A program made the position numbers and the translations under genes. Positions 27,604 to 35,466 of a DNA stretch of 64,000 nucleotides are shown here, piece by piece (positions within the stretch are counted from its first letter, which is position 1; the number at the start of each line of letters is the position of its first letter). The notes under the pieces are model-generated. The model did no database searches and had not been told where the DNA came from. It worked only from the letters and a program-made list of their open reading frames with translations. The stretch lies in assembly GCA_027021615.1 (NCBI GenBank), contig JALUTY010000045.1, positions 62,001-126,000 on the forward strand, in the 5' to 3' direction. This stretch comes from a bacterium. Its GTDB lineage: Bacteria; Desulfobacterota; Deferrisomatia; Deferrisomatales; Deferrisomataceae.

Positions 27604-29432
27604 AGTGGAGATCGATTCGAGCGGTGTGGGCGGCCGGCACCGTGCTCTTTCTGGTCGGGGGGGGCCCGTGGGGCGCGGACGCCTCCGTGGACGACAGCCA
27701 GTGTGTGGAGTGCCACGAGGAGATCGACTACGAGGCCTACTCCGCCTCGGTCCACGGCCGGAACGCGTGCAACAGCTGTCACTACGACGTGGTGGACATC
27801 GAGGAGCACGAAACCTGCGGCTCAAGGACCCAGGACAAGGTCGAGACCTGCCACCGGTGTCATCCGGACGAGGGCCGGGAGCACTTCGCCTCGGTGCACA
27901 TGATGAACGACGTGCGCTGCTCCGACTGCCACTCCGATGTGCACGCCATCACAAAATGGGACGGCTCCAAGGCCCGGGTGGTGGAGGTGTGCTCGGTGTG
28001 CCACGAGAGCGAGGAGTACGCCGCCAGCGTCCACGGCAGGGCCGTGGCCTCCGGCAACAACGACTCGGCCGCCTGCAACGACTGCCACGGGCTCCACCGG
28101 ATCGAGGAGCTGGGGGATCCCAACACCCACGAGTACAGGGCGTTCCACACCGACACCTGCCACCGGTGCCATGCTGACGAGGCCATGATGCGCCGCAACG
28201 GGGTGCCCGTCATCGCCGTGAAGACCTACGAGGAGAGCTACCACGGCAAGGTGGAGGCCCTGGGTTCGGCCCTGGCCGCGGGCTGCGCCGACTGCCACGG
28301 GGCCCACAATATCCTGCCCCCCACCGACCCCGCATCGAGCATCTACCCCGGCAACCTGCCCAAGACCTGCGGGAAGTGCCACCCGGGCTCCACCATTCAG
28401 TTCGCCCAGTTCCTGCCCCACGCCGATCACCGGGACAAGGAGAACTACCCGGTGCTCTACTACACCTGGCTGTTCATGACGGGGCTGCTCGTGGCCGTGT
28501 TCGCGGTGTTCTGGCTTCACACCCTGCTGTGGTGGCGAGCGGCTTACTGGGAGCGGCGTGAGCGACTGCGCAAGGGGCACTTCCAGTTATCGGAGGTGGA
28601 GGAGCCCCTCCGGCCCTACCGCCGGTTCAACTGGTTCGACCGCATCCTGCACCTGACCATGATGGTGAGCTTCCTGGGCCTGGTGACCACGGGGCTTCCC
28701 CTGAAGTTCCATGACGCACCTTGGGCCCCGGCCGTGATGAGGCTGCTGGGCGGCCCCCACCAGGCGGGGTGGATCCACCGGATCTGCGCGGGGATCACCT
28801 TCGCCTACTTCGGCACCTGCATCGGCTACATCCTGTACTATCTGTTCCTCAAGGACACCGGGGAGACGGTCTGGCAGAAGCTGCTCGGGCCCGACTCCCT
28901 GATGCCCACCCGGAGGGACGCGAAGGACATCGGCGCCATGCTCCGGTGGTTCTTCGGGAGGGGCCGAGAGCCGACCTTCGACCGGTGGACCTACTGGGAG
29001 AAGTTCGACTTCCTCGCCGTGTTCTGGGGGATGTTCGCCATTGGGGGGTCGGGGCTGCTCCTGTGGTTTCCCGAGTTCTTCGGCAGGTTCCTGCCGGGGT
29101 GGGTCTTCAACGTGGCCATGATCGTGCACAGCGACGAGGCCTTGCTGGCGTCGGGCTTCATCTTCACGGTGCACTTCTTCAACACCCACTTCCGACCGGG
29201 AAAGTTCCCCATGGATCCGGTGATTTTCACGGGCCGGCTCCCCAAGCACGAACTCTGCGAGGAGCGCCGTCCCTGGTACGAGCGCCTGAAACGGCAGGGG
29301 GTGCTGGAGACGATGCAGGAGGAGCCCACCCCGCCCCTGTGGGACCTGGTGAGTCAGATCATCGGGTTCGCGGCGTTGGGGGTGGGCCTGGTGGGGATCG
29401 CGCTGATCGCCTGGGGGTTCATGGGTCATTGA
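27600..29432 (+). CDS. CbcL-like nine-heme c-type / diheme b-type fusion cytochrome
   Basis: A 610-residue protein: signal peptide (about residues 1-28), a periplasmic domain with nine CXXCH heme c sites, then a membrane b-type cytochrome domain. The c sites in order are CVECH (residue 35), CNSCH, CHRCH, CSDCH, CSVCH, CNDCH, CHRCH, CADCH and CGKCH (near 257). From about residue 285 there are five or so hydrophobic segments with His-bearing helices such as LHLTMMVS, GWIHRICAG, AMIVHSDEAL and FTVHFFNTHF. This order and heme count match Geobacter CbcL, an inner-membrane quinol oxidase needed for reduction of lower-potential Fe(III) and electrodes. The function here is inferred by that match. An intrinsic terminator follows. 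Confidence 0.82.
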   Translation: MKWRSIRAVWAAGTVLFLVGGGPWGADASVDDSQCVECHEEIDYEAYSASVHGRNACNSCHYDVVDIEEHETCGSRTQDKVETCHRCHPDEGREHFASVHMMNDVRCSDCHSDVHAITKWDGSKARVVEVCSVCHESEEYAASVHGRAVASGNNDSAACNDCHGLHRIEELGDPNTHEYRAFHTDTCHRCHADEAMMRRNGVPVIAVKTYEESYHGKVEALGSALAAGCADCHGAHNILPPTDPASSIYPGNLPKTCGKCHPGSTIQFAQFLPHADHRDKENYPVLYYTWLFMTGLLVAVFAVFWLHTLLWWRAAYWERRERLRKGHFQLSEVEEPLRPYRRFNWFDRILHLTMMVSFLGLVTTGLPLKFHDAPWAPAVMRLLGGPHQAGWIHRICAGITFAYFGTCIGYILYYLFLKDTGETVWQKLLGPDSLMPTRRDAKDIGAMLRWFFGRGREPTFDRWTYWEKFDFLAVFWGMFAIGGSGLLLWFPEFFGRFLPGWVFNVAMIVHSDEALLASGFIFTVHFFNTHFRPGKFPMDPVIFTGRLPKHELCEERRPWYERLKRQGVLETMQEEPTPPLWDLVSQIIGFAALGVGLVGIALIAWGFMGH

Positions 29433-29460
29433 GAAAAGGGGCGCCTCGCCCCCTTCCTCA

Positions 29461-29493
29461 CCCGGCCTCGCGTTTCGGGGCCGGGTCTTTTTT
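29461..29493 (+). terminator. Rho-independent terminator after the CbcL-like gene
   Basis: CCCGGCC pairs with GGCCGGG around TCGCGTTTCG, followed by TCTTTTTT, 28 bp after the stop codon. Confidence 0.88.
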
Positions 29494-29604
29494 CCTCTGC
29501 GGCTCAGGAGCCGCCAGGCCGCCTAGTGTCATGGTTCGCAAGTCCGTACATTCCCCGAGGCGGTGGGGCTGGGAGCTCCTCCTTCGCTGAACGGCCTCGC
29601 AGGG

Positions 29605-29640
29605 GCGGCCTCGGCGCGTGAGAGCACGCGCCGAGGCCGC
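29605..29640. other. Perfect 16-bp hairpin in the convergent cbcL-pckA gap
   Basis: GCGGCCTCGGCGCGTG (29605-29620) and its exact complement (29625-29640) enclose AGAG. Neither side has a T-tract, so it is not a standard intrinsic terminator. The 303-bp gap (29433-29735) also holds a fragment of the spacer repeat (GGCTCAGGAGCCGCC, about 29502-29516) and a GGCCCCGCAGGGGCC palindrome; nothing else is recognised. Confidence 0.7.
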
Positions 29641-29735
29641 TCCCCTTGCCCCCGGCGGCAACGTCACGGGCCAACGAACGTTACCCTTCACGTTGTACGG
29701 CCCCGCAGGGGCCTGAGCAGGCTCCCCAGCGGAAG

Positions 29736-31379
29736 CTACCGGCCCGGACACTGGGCGGCCACGGCCGGGTCGATCCCCTTCCCGCCGTAGGCGGACTCGA
29801 AGTGGCTCCGGAACTCCTCGGCGAGCCGGCGGGCCCGCTCGTCGTAGGCGGCGGGGTCGGGCCAGGTGTTGCGGGGGATCAGCACCCCCGACGGAACCCC
29901 GGGGCACTCCCGGGGCACGGCCAGGTGGAACAGGGGATCCTCCTCGTAGGGGACCTCCTCGAGACGGCCCGCGAGGGCCGCGTTCACCACGGTCCGGGTC
30001 AGGGCGATGTCCATGCGCCGGCCCACGCCGTAGGGCCCGCCGCTCCAGCCGGTGTTCACCAGGTACACCCGGGTCCCGTGCCGGTCCAGCTTCTCTCCCA
30101 GCATCCGGGCGTAGTCCTCGGGGTTGCGCGGCATGAACGGGGCGCCGAAAAACCGGGAGAAGGTGCTCACCGGCTCCTTGATACCGGTCTCGGTGCCGGC
30201 CAGCTTGCTCGTGTACCCCATGAGGAACCAGAACATGGCCCGGTGCTTGTCCAGCTTGGCCACCGGCGGAAGCACGCCGTTGGCGTCGGCAGCCAGGAAC
30301 AGGATGGTGGTGGGATGGCCGCTCACCGGGGGGGCCTTGATGTTCGACAAGAACGACAGGGGGTAGGCCACCCGAGAGTTGGGGGTGAGCCGATCGTCGT
30401 CCACGTCGAAGGTTCCGTCGGGGTACACCATCAGGTTCTCGACGATGGCGCCGTGGTCCAGGGGGTCCGCCTCGTGGAAAGTGGCGTGCCAGATCTCGGG
30501 CTCCTTGTCCTGGCGCAGGTTGATCAGCTTCGCGTAGCACCCGAACTCGAAGTTGGCGATGCCCCGGTCGCTCCACCCGTGCTCGTCGTCGCCCAGGAGG
30601 GCCCGGGAGGGGTCGGCCGACAGGGTGGTCTTGCCGGTGCCCGACAGCCCCAGGAGAAGGGCGCAGTCGCCGGTCTTGCCCTCGTTGGCGGAGCAGTGGA
30701 GCGGCAGCACGCCCACCTCGGGCAGAAGGTAGTTCATCACCGTGAACATCAGCTTCTTGTTCGTCCCGCAGTAAGCCGACCCGTACACGAGCCCCAGGCG
30801 CCGATCGAAGTCCATCACGATGGCCATGTCCGAGGTCCGGCCGTCCGGGAGCCTGCGCAGCCGCCCCTCGTACCGGGAGGCGTCCACCTTGTCCTCCGGC
30901 AGGCTCAACAGGACGAACGGCCGGTCGGCGAACACGCTGTGCCCGATGTCCTCGGGGACCGGCCGGAACATGGTGTGGCTGAACAGGGCCGTCAGGGCCC
31001 GGGGGGTCACGGTGCGCACCGGCAGGGCGTAGGCCGAGTCCGCGCCCACCACTCGGTCGGTCACGTATACCCGGTCCTTCGTCCCCAGCACCCGGCAGGC
31101 GTCCCCCCACAGCAGGTCGAAGGTCTCCGGATCCATGGGGATGCAGTTGGGGGAGTCCCAGTCGATGGTGGCCTCGCTCTCGGGCCGCCGGACGATGTAG
31201 GTGTCCTTGGGGCTCCTGCCCGTGGACTCGGGCCGGGTCCAGGTGGCCAGGGCGCCGGTGGCCAGCGAGATGGCCTCGCGGTGCTCCAGTGCGTCGGCGA
31301 TCAGCCGTCTACGGTCGGGGTTGTCGATCCGACGGTCGTTTGTGTGCAGGGCTTGATCCAATCGCTCGAGCGGGTCCAT
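29736..31379 (-). CDS. pckA: Phosphoenolpyruvate carboxykinase (ATP)
   Basis: Converts oxaloacetate and ATP to phosphoenolpyruvate, the entry to gluconeogenesis. The 547-residue protein shows the PEPCK substrate region FVLLSLPEDK, the signature LHCSANEG, the ATP P-loop GLSGTGKTTLS (about residues 245-255), the metal site GDDEHGWSD and the adenine-loop region NTGWSGGPYG. ATG at 31379 follows GAGGTGA by 6 bp and is preferred over upstream in-frame codons. The minus-strand promoter and a 12-bp palindrome lie about 70-105 bp upstream. Convergent with the cytochrome gene. Confidence 0.95.
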   Translation of the reverse strand: MDPLERLDQALHTNDRRIDNPDRRRLIADALEHREAISLATGALATWTRPESTGRSPKDTYIVRRPESEATIDWDSPNCIPMDPETFDLLWGDACRVLGTKDRVYVTDRVVGADSAYALPVRTVTPRALTALFSHTMFRPVPEDIGHSVFADRPFVLLSLPEDKVDASRYEGRLRRLPDGRTSDMAIVMDFDRRLGLVYGSAYCGTNKKLMFTVMNYLLPEVGVLPLHCSANEGKTGDCALLLGLSGTGKTTLSADPSRALLGDDEHGWSDRGIANFEFGCYAKLINLRQDKEPEIWHATFHEADPLDHGAIVENLMVYPDGTFDVDDDRLTPNSRVAYPLSFLSNIKAPPVSGHPTTILFLAADANGVLPPVAKLDKHRAMFWFLMGYTSKLAGTETGIKEPVSTFSRFFGAPFMPRNPEDYARMLGEKLDRHGTRVYLVNTGWSGGPYGVGRRMDIALTRTVVNAALAGRLEEVPYEEDPLFHLAVPRECPGVPSGVLIPRNTWPDPAAYDERARRLAEEFRSHFESAYGGKGIDPAVAAQCPGR

Positions 31380-31446
31380 CGTGCTCACCTCGGGTTCGAA
31401 ATATCGGGCCGCGGGGTCATCGGCTCCCAAGCGGAGCTGGGCACGG

Positions 31447-31475
31447 AGTGTAGGAGAATCCCTAGGGGAAAACAA
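31447..31475 (-). promoter_or_regulatory. Putative pckA promoter with adjacent palindrome
   Basis: On the minus strand, TTGTTT (31475-31470), a 17-bp spacer and TACACT (31452-31447). A perfect palindrome AACCGGCCGGTT (31474-31485) touches the -35 element and could be an operator. Confidence 0.5.
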
Positions 31476-31508
31476 CCGGCCGGTTGGTGAGGGGTTGCTT
31501 CGGGGCCA

Positions 31509-31632
31509 TCCAGAGACTAGAAACCGGAGACTAGAGAAACAGACCTTCTCTCGTGGCGGTGCTGGGAGCGCGTCGGTTGCGGCGACCCGAGGAGCCGCTC
31601 CTGGCTCTCCATCAGACCCCTACCCCGCGCGC
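31509..31632 (+). repeat. Partial composite spacer repeat upstream of the methyltransferase gene
   Basis: Four heptamers at 31509-31536 (TCCAGAG, ACTAGAA, ACCGGAG, ACTAGAG) are followed by a diverged copy of the conserved block with GGCTCTCCATCAGACCCCTA (about 31603-31622). The octamer and GACCGNN modules are absent. Lies in the divergent pckA/methyltransferase gap (31380-31803), whose remaining bases show only the pckA promoter and the methyltransferase ribosome binding site. Confidence 0.7.
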
Positions 31633-31803
31633 CCCGAGGTAGAGAGGCTCGGGTCTGGCAATGCTTTCGTCGGAATTATGAACCCGGCGGCTATGAAGGC
31701 GCGCGAGCCGTAGCAGGCCCCACGCCCTCAAACGCCCCCTATTTTTGCCGCCGGCGCAACAGTAACTGCGGACCAACGGCCCAGAGCGAAAGGAGAACCC
31801 ACC

Positions 31804-32796
31804 ATGGACTTCGATCGGCTCCGCGACCTGGCCGCCGGTTTCCAGCCGGCCAAGCTTCTGCTGGTGGCGTTGGACCTGGGGGTGTTCGACGCCCTGGCCG
31901 GGGGGCCTCTGGCCGCCCAGGAGTTGGCGGGGCGGATCGGCGCGGATCCCAGGGCCACCGAGATCTGCGCGAACGCCCTGGTGGGGATGGGGCTGCTGAC
32001 CCACGGCGAGCGCGGGTACGGGGTGGCGGCCCCGGCGGCCCGGTGGCTGGTGCGCACCTCCCCCGAGTATCGGGGGGAGATCCTCCGGCACATCCACAAC
32101 ACCTGGGAGAGGTGGGCGGGGTTGGAGAGCGCCTGGCGCGAGGGCCGCCCCGCGGCCGGAAAGCCCGCACCCCCGCCGGACCCCGACGATCCGGCACGCC
32201 GCCACTTCATCCTGGGCATGGAGAACGTCACCCGGGAGGTCGCGCCCCGGATCGCCGAGCTGCTTCCTCTGGCCGGGACGAGGTCCCTGCTGGACCTGGG
32301 TGCCGGGCCGGGGAACTACTGCCTGGCGTTTGTGGCCCGTTGGCCGGGGCTGCGGGTGTGCCACTTCGATCTGCCCGGGGTCTCGCGGATCGCGCGCGAG
32401 TTCGTGGGGGGCAAGCCCGGGGCGGACCGGATCACGTTCTTGGAGGGGAGCTTTCTCGAGGATCCCCTGGGCGGTCCCTACGACGTGGTGTGGGCCAGCC
32501 AGATCATCCACATGCTGGGCGAGGACGAGGTCCGGCGGTTGCTCGCCCGGATCGGGGAGGTGCTTACCCCCGGAGGGCTCGTGGCGATCCACGACCACTT
32601 CCTGGATCCCGGCCGAACGGAACCGCCGTTCGCCGCCCTGTTCGGGGTGCACATGCTGGTCTCCACCGACCGGGGCCGGACCTATGGGCTGGACGAGGTG
32701 GAGGGGTGGGGCAGGGAGGCGGGGTTCGATCCAGAGGGTCGGATCGAGTACGGCCGGGGGCCGCGGATCCTGCTGCTGCGGTGCCGGCCCGCCTAA
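31804..32796 (+). CDS. SAM-dependent O-methyltransferase-family protein
   Basis: A 330-residue protein with the two-domain plan of the plant/bacterial O-methyltransferase family (AcrA/TcmN/hydroxyneurosporene type). An N-terminal winged-helix dimerisation domain (about residues 1-100, with DLGVFDALAGGPL) is followed by a Rossmann domain with motif I LLDLGAGPGNY (about 161-171), acidic motif II CHFDLPGV and post-IV LTPGGLVAIHDHFLD. Its substrate cannot be told; relatives methylate hydroxyls of polyketides, carotenoids or bacteriochlorophyll precursors. ATG at 31804 has AAAGGAGA 8 bp upstream. Confidence 0.83.
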   Translation: MDFDRLRDLAAGFQPAKLLLVALDLGVFDALAGGPLAAQELAGRIGADPRATEICANALVGMGLLTHGERGYGVAAPAARWLVRTSPEYRGEILRHIHNTWERWAGLESAWREGRPAAGKPAPPPDPDDPARRHFILGMENVTREVAPRIAELLPLAGTRSLLDLGAGPGNYCLAFVARWPGLRVCHFDLPGVSRIAREFVGGKPGADRITFLEGSFLEDPLGGPYDVVWASQIIHMLGEDEVRRLLARIGEVLTPGGLVAIHDHFLDPGRTEPPFAALFGVHMLVSTDRGRTYGLDEVEGWGREAGFDPEGRIEYGRGPRILLLRCRPA

Positions 32797-32797
32797 C

Positions 32798-32840
32798 TTC
32801 GGTCGTCGGTTTGGGGCCTTCGGCCCGCGGGCCGAAGACC
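32798..32840 (-). repeat. Short composite spacer repeat between methyltransferase and hesB-like genes
   Basis: On the minus strand, a GGGCCGAAGGCCCC hairpin region is followed by two heptamers (AACCGAC, GACCGAA) and GTTAG, which forms the TAA stop of the methyltransferase gene on the other strand. It fills the 49-bp convergent gap. Confidence 0.65.
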
Positions 32841-32845
32841 CCGGC

Positions 32846-33163
32846 TCAGCAGCCGCCCGAGCAGCCGGAGGCGCAGTCCGCGGTCTGGGACCGGGCCTTC
32901 ACCACGAAGCCCCGGCGTAAGGGGCCCGACAGGTACTCTACCCGGATCCCGCCCACCTGGGTGAGCAGGGATCGGTTCATCACCAGCCGAAACCCGTCCT
33001 CGGCATGCACGGTGTCGTCGTCTTTGGGCTCATCCAGAGCCAGGCCCCAGGAGGGCCCGCCTCACCCCATGCCCGAGATGTAGATGCGCACGGCCGGGTT
33101 CTCGCCGTGCTCCTGGAGGGACTCCTTGAGCTTCTCCCTCGCCTTGTCGGTCAGCTCGATCAT
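32846..33163 (-). CDS. HesB/IscA-like selenoprotein (in-frame UGA = Sec34)
   Basis: ATG at 33163 has AGGAG 8 bp upstream. Translation gives 33 residues (MIELTDKAREKLKESL...IYISGMG), a TGA at 33064-33062, then 71 residues in the same frame starting GGPSWGLALDEPKDDD and ending CASGCSGGC. Non-selenoprotein HesB/IscA-like relatives have GCGGP with Cys exactly where the TGA falls. The ALDEPKD string and the Cys-rich C-terminus fit the family, which makes or carries Fe-S clusters. HesB-like selenoproteins are known in Deltaproteobacteria. A candidate SECIS hairpin follows the UGA. A nonsense mutation is the alternative, but no other lesion is visible. No sel genes occur in the window. Confidence 0.83.
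33027..33041 (-). promoter_or_regulatory. Candidate bacterial SECIS hairpin
   Basis: On the minus strand, 20 nt after the UGA, GGCTC and GAGCC form a 5-bp stem around the loop TGGAT. The loop has a G at its second position and lies about 25 nt from the UGA, within the distance known for bacterial SECIS elements. A second possible stem (GGCCC/GGGCC, about 33044-33056) lies between it and the UGA. Confidence 0.5.
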
Positions 33164-33205
33164 CGGTAGCTCCTTTCGGGGTGGGTGATCGGATCGGCAG
33201 TTTCG

Positions 33206-33607
33206 ATGACGAAAGGGACCGAAAGGTTACCGTCTCCGGAAGAGAAGGGCCAGGGAGCGGTGCTGGTCTCGCGGGTCTGGCCGGCCCGGGCCTTCCTGTA
33301 CGCCGAGCTGAAGGAGGCCGGGCTGGACGTGTACGGCGTGGACGCAGTGGCCGATCTGGCCGAGGCCCTGTGGCAGTGGCCCCGCCGGTTCGGGGTCGTG
33401 GTCATGGATCCGGCGGGGTTCCCCGGGGGCGACGTGGCTCGAGCCGTGGGGCTGGCCCGTAGGGCCGGGCTGGACGTGCTGCTCGTGGCCGGCCCCTGGG
33501 ACGTGGACCGGCTGGCGGATCGGGCCGCCGGGGCCTGGGTGCTTCGGAAGCCGGTGACCATCGGGGCGGTGGTGGAGGCGGTCCGGCGGGCGCTTCGACG
33601 CCGTTGA
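33206..33607 (+). CDS. Degenerate receiver-domain protein
   Basis: A 133-residue protein with receiver-like alternation of strands and helices. The central Asp (VVVMDPAGFPGG, Asp68) and the C-terminal Lys (VLRKPVT, Lys115) are where CheY-type domains have them, but the acidic pair after strand 1 is replaced (VLVSRVWPAR). It may therefore signal without Mg-dependent phosphorylation. The start is uncertain: ATG 33206 is used; GTG 33185 and GTG 33260 are in frame. Divergent from the selenoprotein gene, with only about 40 bp between starts. Confidence 0.65.
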   Translation: MTKGTERLPSPEEKGQGAVLVSRVWPARAFLYAELKEAGLDVYGVDAVADLAEALWQWPRRFGVVVMDPAGFPGGDVARAVGLARRAGLDVLLVAGPWDVDRLADRAAGAWVLRKPVTIGAVVEAVRRALRRR

Positions 33608-33620
33608 GCGTGGCTCCAGC

Positions 33621-35129
33621 TCAACCCTTGCGCTGCATGGCCACCCGGCCCTGGGGGCCGAACCGCTCGTAGGTGAACTCGACTTGGCCCACCGGGTTCT
33701 CCATCTTCCGCACCGCCGTGCCCACCCGCACCGTGACCCCGGGAAACACTTTTTCCGCCTCCACCCGGGCTCGGATCGGATCGGGTTCGGGTAGGGCCTG
33801 GGCCCTGGCTTCCCACTCGTCCGCGGCTGCTTCCAAAGAGGCGGGGGCCCCCTCGGCCCGGGCCCGTTGGGAGAGCAAGGCGGCCCATCCGGAGAAGGCG
33901 GCCCGGAACGGATCGATGGTACGGGCTCGTGCCACCGAGACCTCGGTGGCCAGGTTGTTGGGGCTTCCCAGCTCCCCGGCTCGAATCCGTTCGCCCGCCT
34001 CCAGCAACCCGCCCCGGCAGGCCCCGCCGTGGGCCACCCAGATGGCGCGAAGGGCGGTGAGCCGGCCCTTCATGGAGTAACGGCGGACGTGGATCACCGA
34101 GGCGATCACGTGGGCCCGCTCGAAGAACTCGGCCGACACCACCCCGCCCACCCGGAGGGGTACCGCACGGGTCTGAATCACGCCAGCCGCTGTGAACAGG
34201 GACCCCATCACCTCCACCGGCGAGCGGATCAGGCTGCCCCGGATCTCCAGGTCGCCCATCACCCGGACGGGGAACGGCGCCTCCAGGTCTCCGTCCACCA
34301 CCACCGTGGCGGGAATGACCTCGTCTCTCCACCGCCGCAGGTCCTGAGCGGAAGCCACCCGTACCACCGGCATCAGGTACGCCTGCGAGCGCTCCGGGTC
34401 TGCGAACCGGATCTGGCCCGCGGCCTGGGCCACCACCGTGCGGCCGTCGGGCGCCAAGCCCAGCCCCGAGCCCAGCCGCACCCGACTCTCCCCTGGCTTG
34501 GGGGGAATCGGCTCCCCCCGTACCGTCAGCCCCGCTGTGCCTTGACCCGGAGGCACGAAGGTGCCCGCGGCCTGGCCCGGCTCCACCACCAGCAGAGAGG
34601 GCTCCGCCATGTCGGCGCCGGCCTCCAGGGCTTCCAGGAACACGTGGGGGTCCACCGGGGCTCCCCCCCGCCAATCGACCCGAGAGGGGGAGCCGTCTAC
34701 CGGCGGGCGGCCCCGGGCTACCTCCACGGGCTCCTGATAGTCTCGCCGCAGGTAGGCCCGCCGAAGGGCGTCGGTATCGAGCAGCTCGTCGGGCACGCCG
34801 TAGGCGTGCACGAGTTCGCCCAGCTCCTTCTCCGTGAGCCGGGCCCCCCGGCCCTTGGGCGGGTACAGGATCAGGTAGGCGGTCAGCCCGTCGTCGGAGA
34901 AACGGACCTTGGCCTTCTCGCCCCGGAACGCCTCGGCACTGCGGCTTGCCACCGGAAACGCCCGGCCCCGGCCGTACCGGTACGCCTCCCGCACCGCCAC
35001 CCAGTCGATGGCCACCCCGGGCAGGTCCTGCCGGAGCCTGCGCACCACCGCCGACAACGGATCCGGATCCCGGGGCACCCGCAGATACACCCGTCCTGCC
35101 CTGGCCTCGATCGTCAGGCTCTCCGCCAT
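33621..35129 (-). CDS. FapA / DUF342-family protein
   Basis: A 502-residue cytoplasmic protein matching the FapA (DUF342) polymer-forming family. An N-terminal domain of about 140 residues is followed by a right-handed beta-helix core built from imperfect repeats (AAGTFVPPGQGTAGLTVRGEPIPP, then VVVDGDLEAPFPVRVMGDLEIRG and LRVGGVVSAEFF). A C-terminal helical region follows (about 400-480). FapA proteins are found near flagellar and chemotaxis genes and have been tied to polar flagellum number in Vibrio. The neighbouring receiver proteins are consistent with a signalling role, but function is not established. Confidence 0.78.
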   Translation of the reverse strand: MAESLTIEARAGRVYLRVPRDPDPLSAVVRRLRQDLPGVAIDWVAVREAYRYGRGRAFPVASRSAEAFRGEKAKVRFSDDGLTAYLILYPPKGRGARLTEKELGELVHAYGVPDELLDTDALRRAYLRRDYQEPVEVARGRPPVDGSPSRVDWRGGAPVDPHVFLEALEAGADMAEPSLLVVEPGQAAGTFVPPGQGTAGLTVRGEPIPPKPGESRVRLGSGLGLAPDGRTVVAQAAGQIRFADPERSQAYLMPVVRVASAQDLRRWRDEVIPATVVVDGDLEAPFPVRVMGDLEIRGSLIRSPVEVMGSLFTAAGVIQTRAVPLRVGGVVSAEFFERAHVIASVIHVRRYSMKGRLTALRAIWVAHGGACRGGLLEAGERIRAGELGSPNNLATEVSVARARTIDPFRAAFSGWAALLSQRARAEGAPASLEAAADEWEARAQALPEPDPIRARVEAEKVFPGVTVRVGTAVRKMENPVGQVEFTYERFGPQGRVAMQRKG

Positions 35130-35208
35130 CGCCCTCTCGTTTCGATGGTTGCCTTCGAGAACCCGTCCCTGGGGTTGTTGGATGCGCTCAAATCCCTAGA
35201 CCGGCTCT

Positions 35209-35466
35209 CACTTCGGTCGTTGGTCGTCGGTCTGGGGCTTTCGGCCCGCTGGACGGCTGGGCTGCCAGGCGGCCGGGCGGGTCCTGAAGCCCGGACGCCA
35301 AGACCTCGGGGGCATGGGGCTCTGTTGGAGCGGCCGCCCGCCTAACGGGTCGAGCTACCCGGAATTCCTCTATTCTAGTCTCTGCCCCCGGCACTCGCGC
35401 CCGGCCGGAGGCAGGTCTCTTGCCCCGCCCCCCGAGGGTCCTCGGCTTGAACGCAACTCGGTATCA
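35209..35466 (-). repeat. Full-length composite spacer repeat between response regulator and fapA-like gene
   Basis: Reading the minus strand from the response-regulator stop: a hairpin module TGATACC..GTTGCGTTCAA (35466-35419), an ACTAGAA heptamer tract (about 35365-35381), and a block with TCCAACAGAGCCCCATGCCCC. GCCCAGCC octamers, GGGCCGAAAGCCCC and three GACCNAN heptamers (35232-35212) follow. It occupies most of the 334-bp gap, is collinear with transcription, and follows the same module order as the 50.6-51.0 kb spacer. Confidence 0.82.
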
